Below, one piece after another: positions 63,494-64,000 of a stretch of DNA of 64,000 bases (its first letter is position 1; each line of letters begins with the position of its first letter). The position numbers were made by a program, and so were the translations under genes. Source of the stretch: Ehretia macrophylla (Eukaryota; Streptophyta; Magnoliopsida; Boraginales; Ehretiaceae); NCBI GenBank assembly GCA_037974665.1, contig CM075773.1, positions 51,073,417 to 51,137,416 of the forward strand, in the 5' to 3' direction. The notes below the pieces were generated by a model. The model ran no database searches. It was not told the origin of the DNA and saw only the letters and a list, made by a program, of their open reading frames with translations.

Positions 63494-64000
63494 TCCTCTC
63501 CCCCTTAAACTAATTGCGCCCACGCAATTCTTACATGATTCGGCGAATAACTCCGGATACCGATCCCGCATCTGATCCTCTCTTTCCCATGTTGCATCCT
63601 CTACTCCATGATGATCCCACAGAACTTTAACCATCGGAATGCTTTTAGTCCTCAGCTCCTGAACTTTCTGATCAACAATTCGAAGAGGTTTCTCTGTGTA
63701 GGTCAAAGTTTCACTGATCTCTAGCGGTTCCGGCTCAAGTATGTGAGAGGGATCTGGTTGATACTTCCGAAGCATGGAAACATGGAATACGTCATGAATT
63801 CTGCCCAGACTGGGAGGTAAAGCCAAACGGTAAGCCAAATCACCAACAGTTTCAGTTATCTCAAATGGTCCCACATATCGAGGACTGAGTTTACCTCCTT
63901 TACCATGCCGAATCAAACCCTTGCGAGGAGAAACTTTCAGAAATACTCGATCCCCTACAGTAAATTTCAGATCACGACGGCGTCTATCTGCATAACTCTT
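63416..64000 (-). CDS. G5 pol 3' end: integrase C-terminus and chromodomain-like module
   Basis: Open minus-strand frame from the window edge to the stop at 63416-63418. Order: KSYADRRRRDLKF, GDRVFLKVSPRKGLIRHGKG, KLSPRYVGPFEI, GRIHDVFHVSMLRKY, then the chromodomain-like LRTKSIPMVKVLWDHHG and VEDATWEREDQMRDRYPELF. After ESCKNCVGAIS the frame does not stop: it reads LRGRGCDARE through the purine tract and 26 codons into the 3' LTR, about 27 residues longer than in G4. The upstream part is outside the window, so coding intactness is unknown. A chromodomain-like end is typical of Tekay/Del chromoviruses and steers integration toward particular chromatin. Confidence 0.85.
   Translation of the reverse strand, partial: KSYADRRRRDLKFTVGDRVFLKVSPRKGLIRHGKGGKLSPRYVGPFEITETVGDLAYRLALPPSLGRIHDVFHVSMLRKYQPDPSHILEPEPLEISETLTYTEKPLRIVDQKVQELRTKSIPMVKVLWDHHGVEDATWEREDQMRDRYPELFAESCKNCVGAISLRGRGCDAREFAMHLITVASLVCAFTSMPY
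63494..63508 (-). other. G5 polypurine tract
   Basis: On the minus strand TTAAGGGGGAGAGGA precedes TGTGACGCCC. It is coding in the pol frame (LRGRG). Confidence 0.85.

Larger units (their letters stand above)
45509..64000 (-). mobile_element. C2, Ty1/copia retrotransposon hosting G4 and G5, right end outside window
   Basis: On the minus strand: integrase end (61018-60500), reverse transcriptase (split by G4 at 59868 / 47308), RNase H (to about 46060), purine tract, and a 323-bp 3' LTR at 45509-45831. The pol frame rejoins across G4 at AYLY. The gag side and 5' LTR lie beyond G5. Coding DNA is broken by several stops and frameshifts. Confidence 0.85.
61019..64000 (-). mobile_element. G5, Tekay-like gypsy element, right part outside window
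   Basis: 3' LTR 61019-63493, purine tract, and the 3' end of pol on the minus strand. Same family as G4 (LTR and protein) but a separate insertion into the C2 integrase region; left flank GTGGG (61014-61018) is the expected target duplication. No defect in the visible part. Confidence 0.88.

Overview
The window is plant nuclear DNA made almost entirely of nested transposable elements. Its signatures are plant-specific: LTR elements primed by initiator Met-tRNA (TGGTATCAGAGC), chromodomain-type Ty3/gypsy pol (Tekay/Del-like chromovirus), an Athila/Tat-type element with the TGGCGCCGTTGCCGGGG primer site, Ty1/copia elements with the GTGGGAGATTG tract before the 3' LTR, and CACTA (En/Spm) elements with CACTACAAGAAAA ends and Transposase_24-like genes. 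Base composition is AT-rich. The species cannot be named; a repeat-rich flowering plant, probably a eudicot, fits. I see no rRNA, tRNA or CRISPR. The only candidate host gene is a 64-codon gene at 44977-45171.

Layout. (1) 1-6073: decayed Ty1/copia element C1 (+), truncated by the window, with a ~2.15 kb 3' LTR. It sits in the 5' LTR of G1. (2) 6074-30483: G1, a decayed Ty3/gypsy element (+), itself inserted in CACTA Y. G1 holds three insertions: A1 (7514-18945), a non-autonomous Athila/Tat-like element; G2 (12838-18394), inside A1's 3' LTR, with 2.48 kb LTRs around only 589 bp; and a chimera (22060-30080) in G1's 3' LTR, made of a small TRIM element that carries an LTR plus internal region of gypsy element G3 (-). 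(3) 30484-32988: the 5' end of CACTA Y (gene on -), with subterminal repeats and terminal inverted repeat. (4) 33034 to about 44345: CACTA X (gene on -), split by S1 (33812-35322, solo Athila/Tat-like LTR) and G6 (35414-42997, non-autonomous gypsy). (5) 44346-45508: low-copy-looking DNA with the small gene. (6) 45509-64000: copia element C2 (-), split by G4 (47314-59862, gypsy on -, both LTRs, carrying solo LTR S2 at 51118-53634) and by G5 (61019 to beyond the window, same family as G4).

Exact or near-exact 5-bp target duplications support most boundaries: AGACT (G2), CATAG/CGTAG (A1), TGATG (TRIM chimera), AGCTG (S1), AATGG (G6), ATATA (G4), AAGGA (S2). Split genes rejoin across the insertions: the copia reverse transcriptase across G4, the gypsy integrase across S2, and the CACTA X gene across S1 and G6.

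The most notable signals are: a hairpin at a matching place in all gypsy LTR families here, with unrelated stem sequences but fixed flanks; a reciprocal TRIM/gypsy junction at the shared primer-binding site; a pol reading frame that runs through the polypurine tract into the 3' LTR in several families; a 43-codon membrane-segment ORF with mRNA-like flanks inside A1; and the small gene with an EAR-type DLNxxP motif. No autonomous element is visibly intact. G5, cut by the window edge, is the only one whose visible coding part is unbroken.
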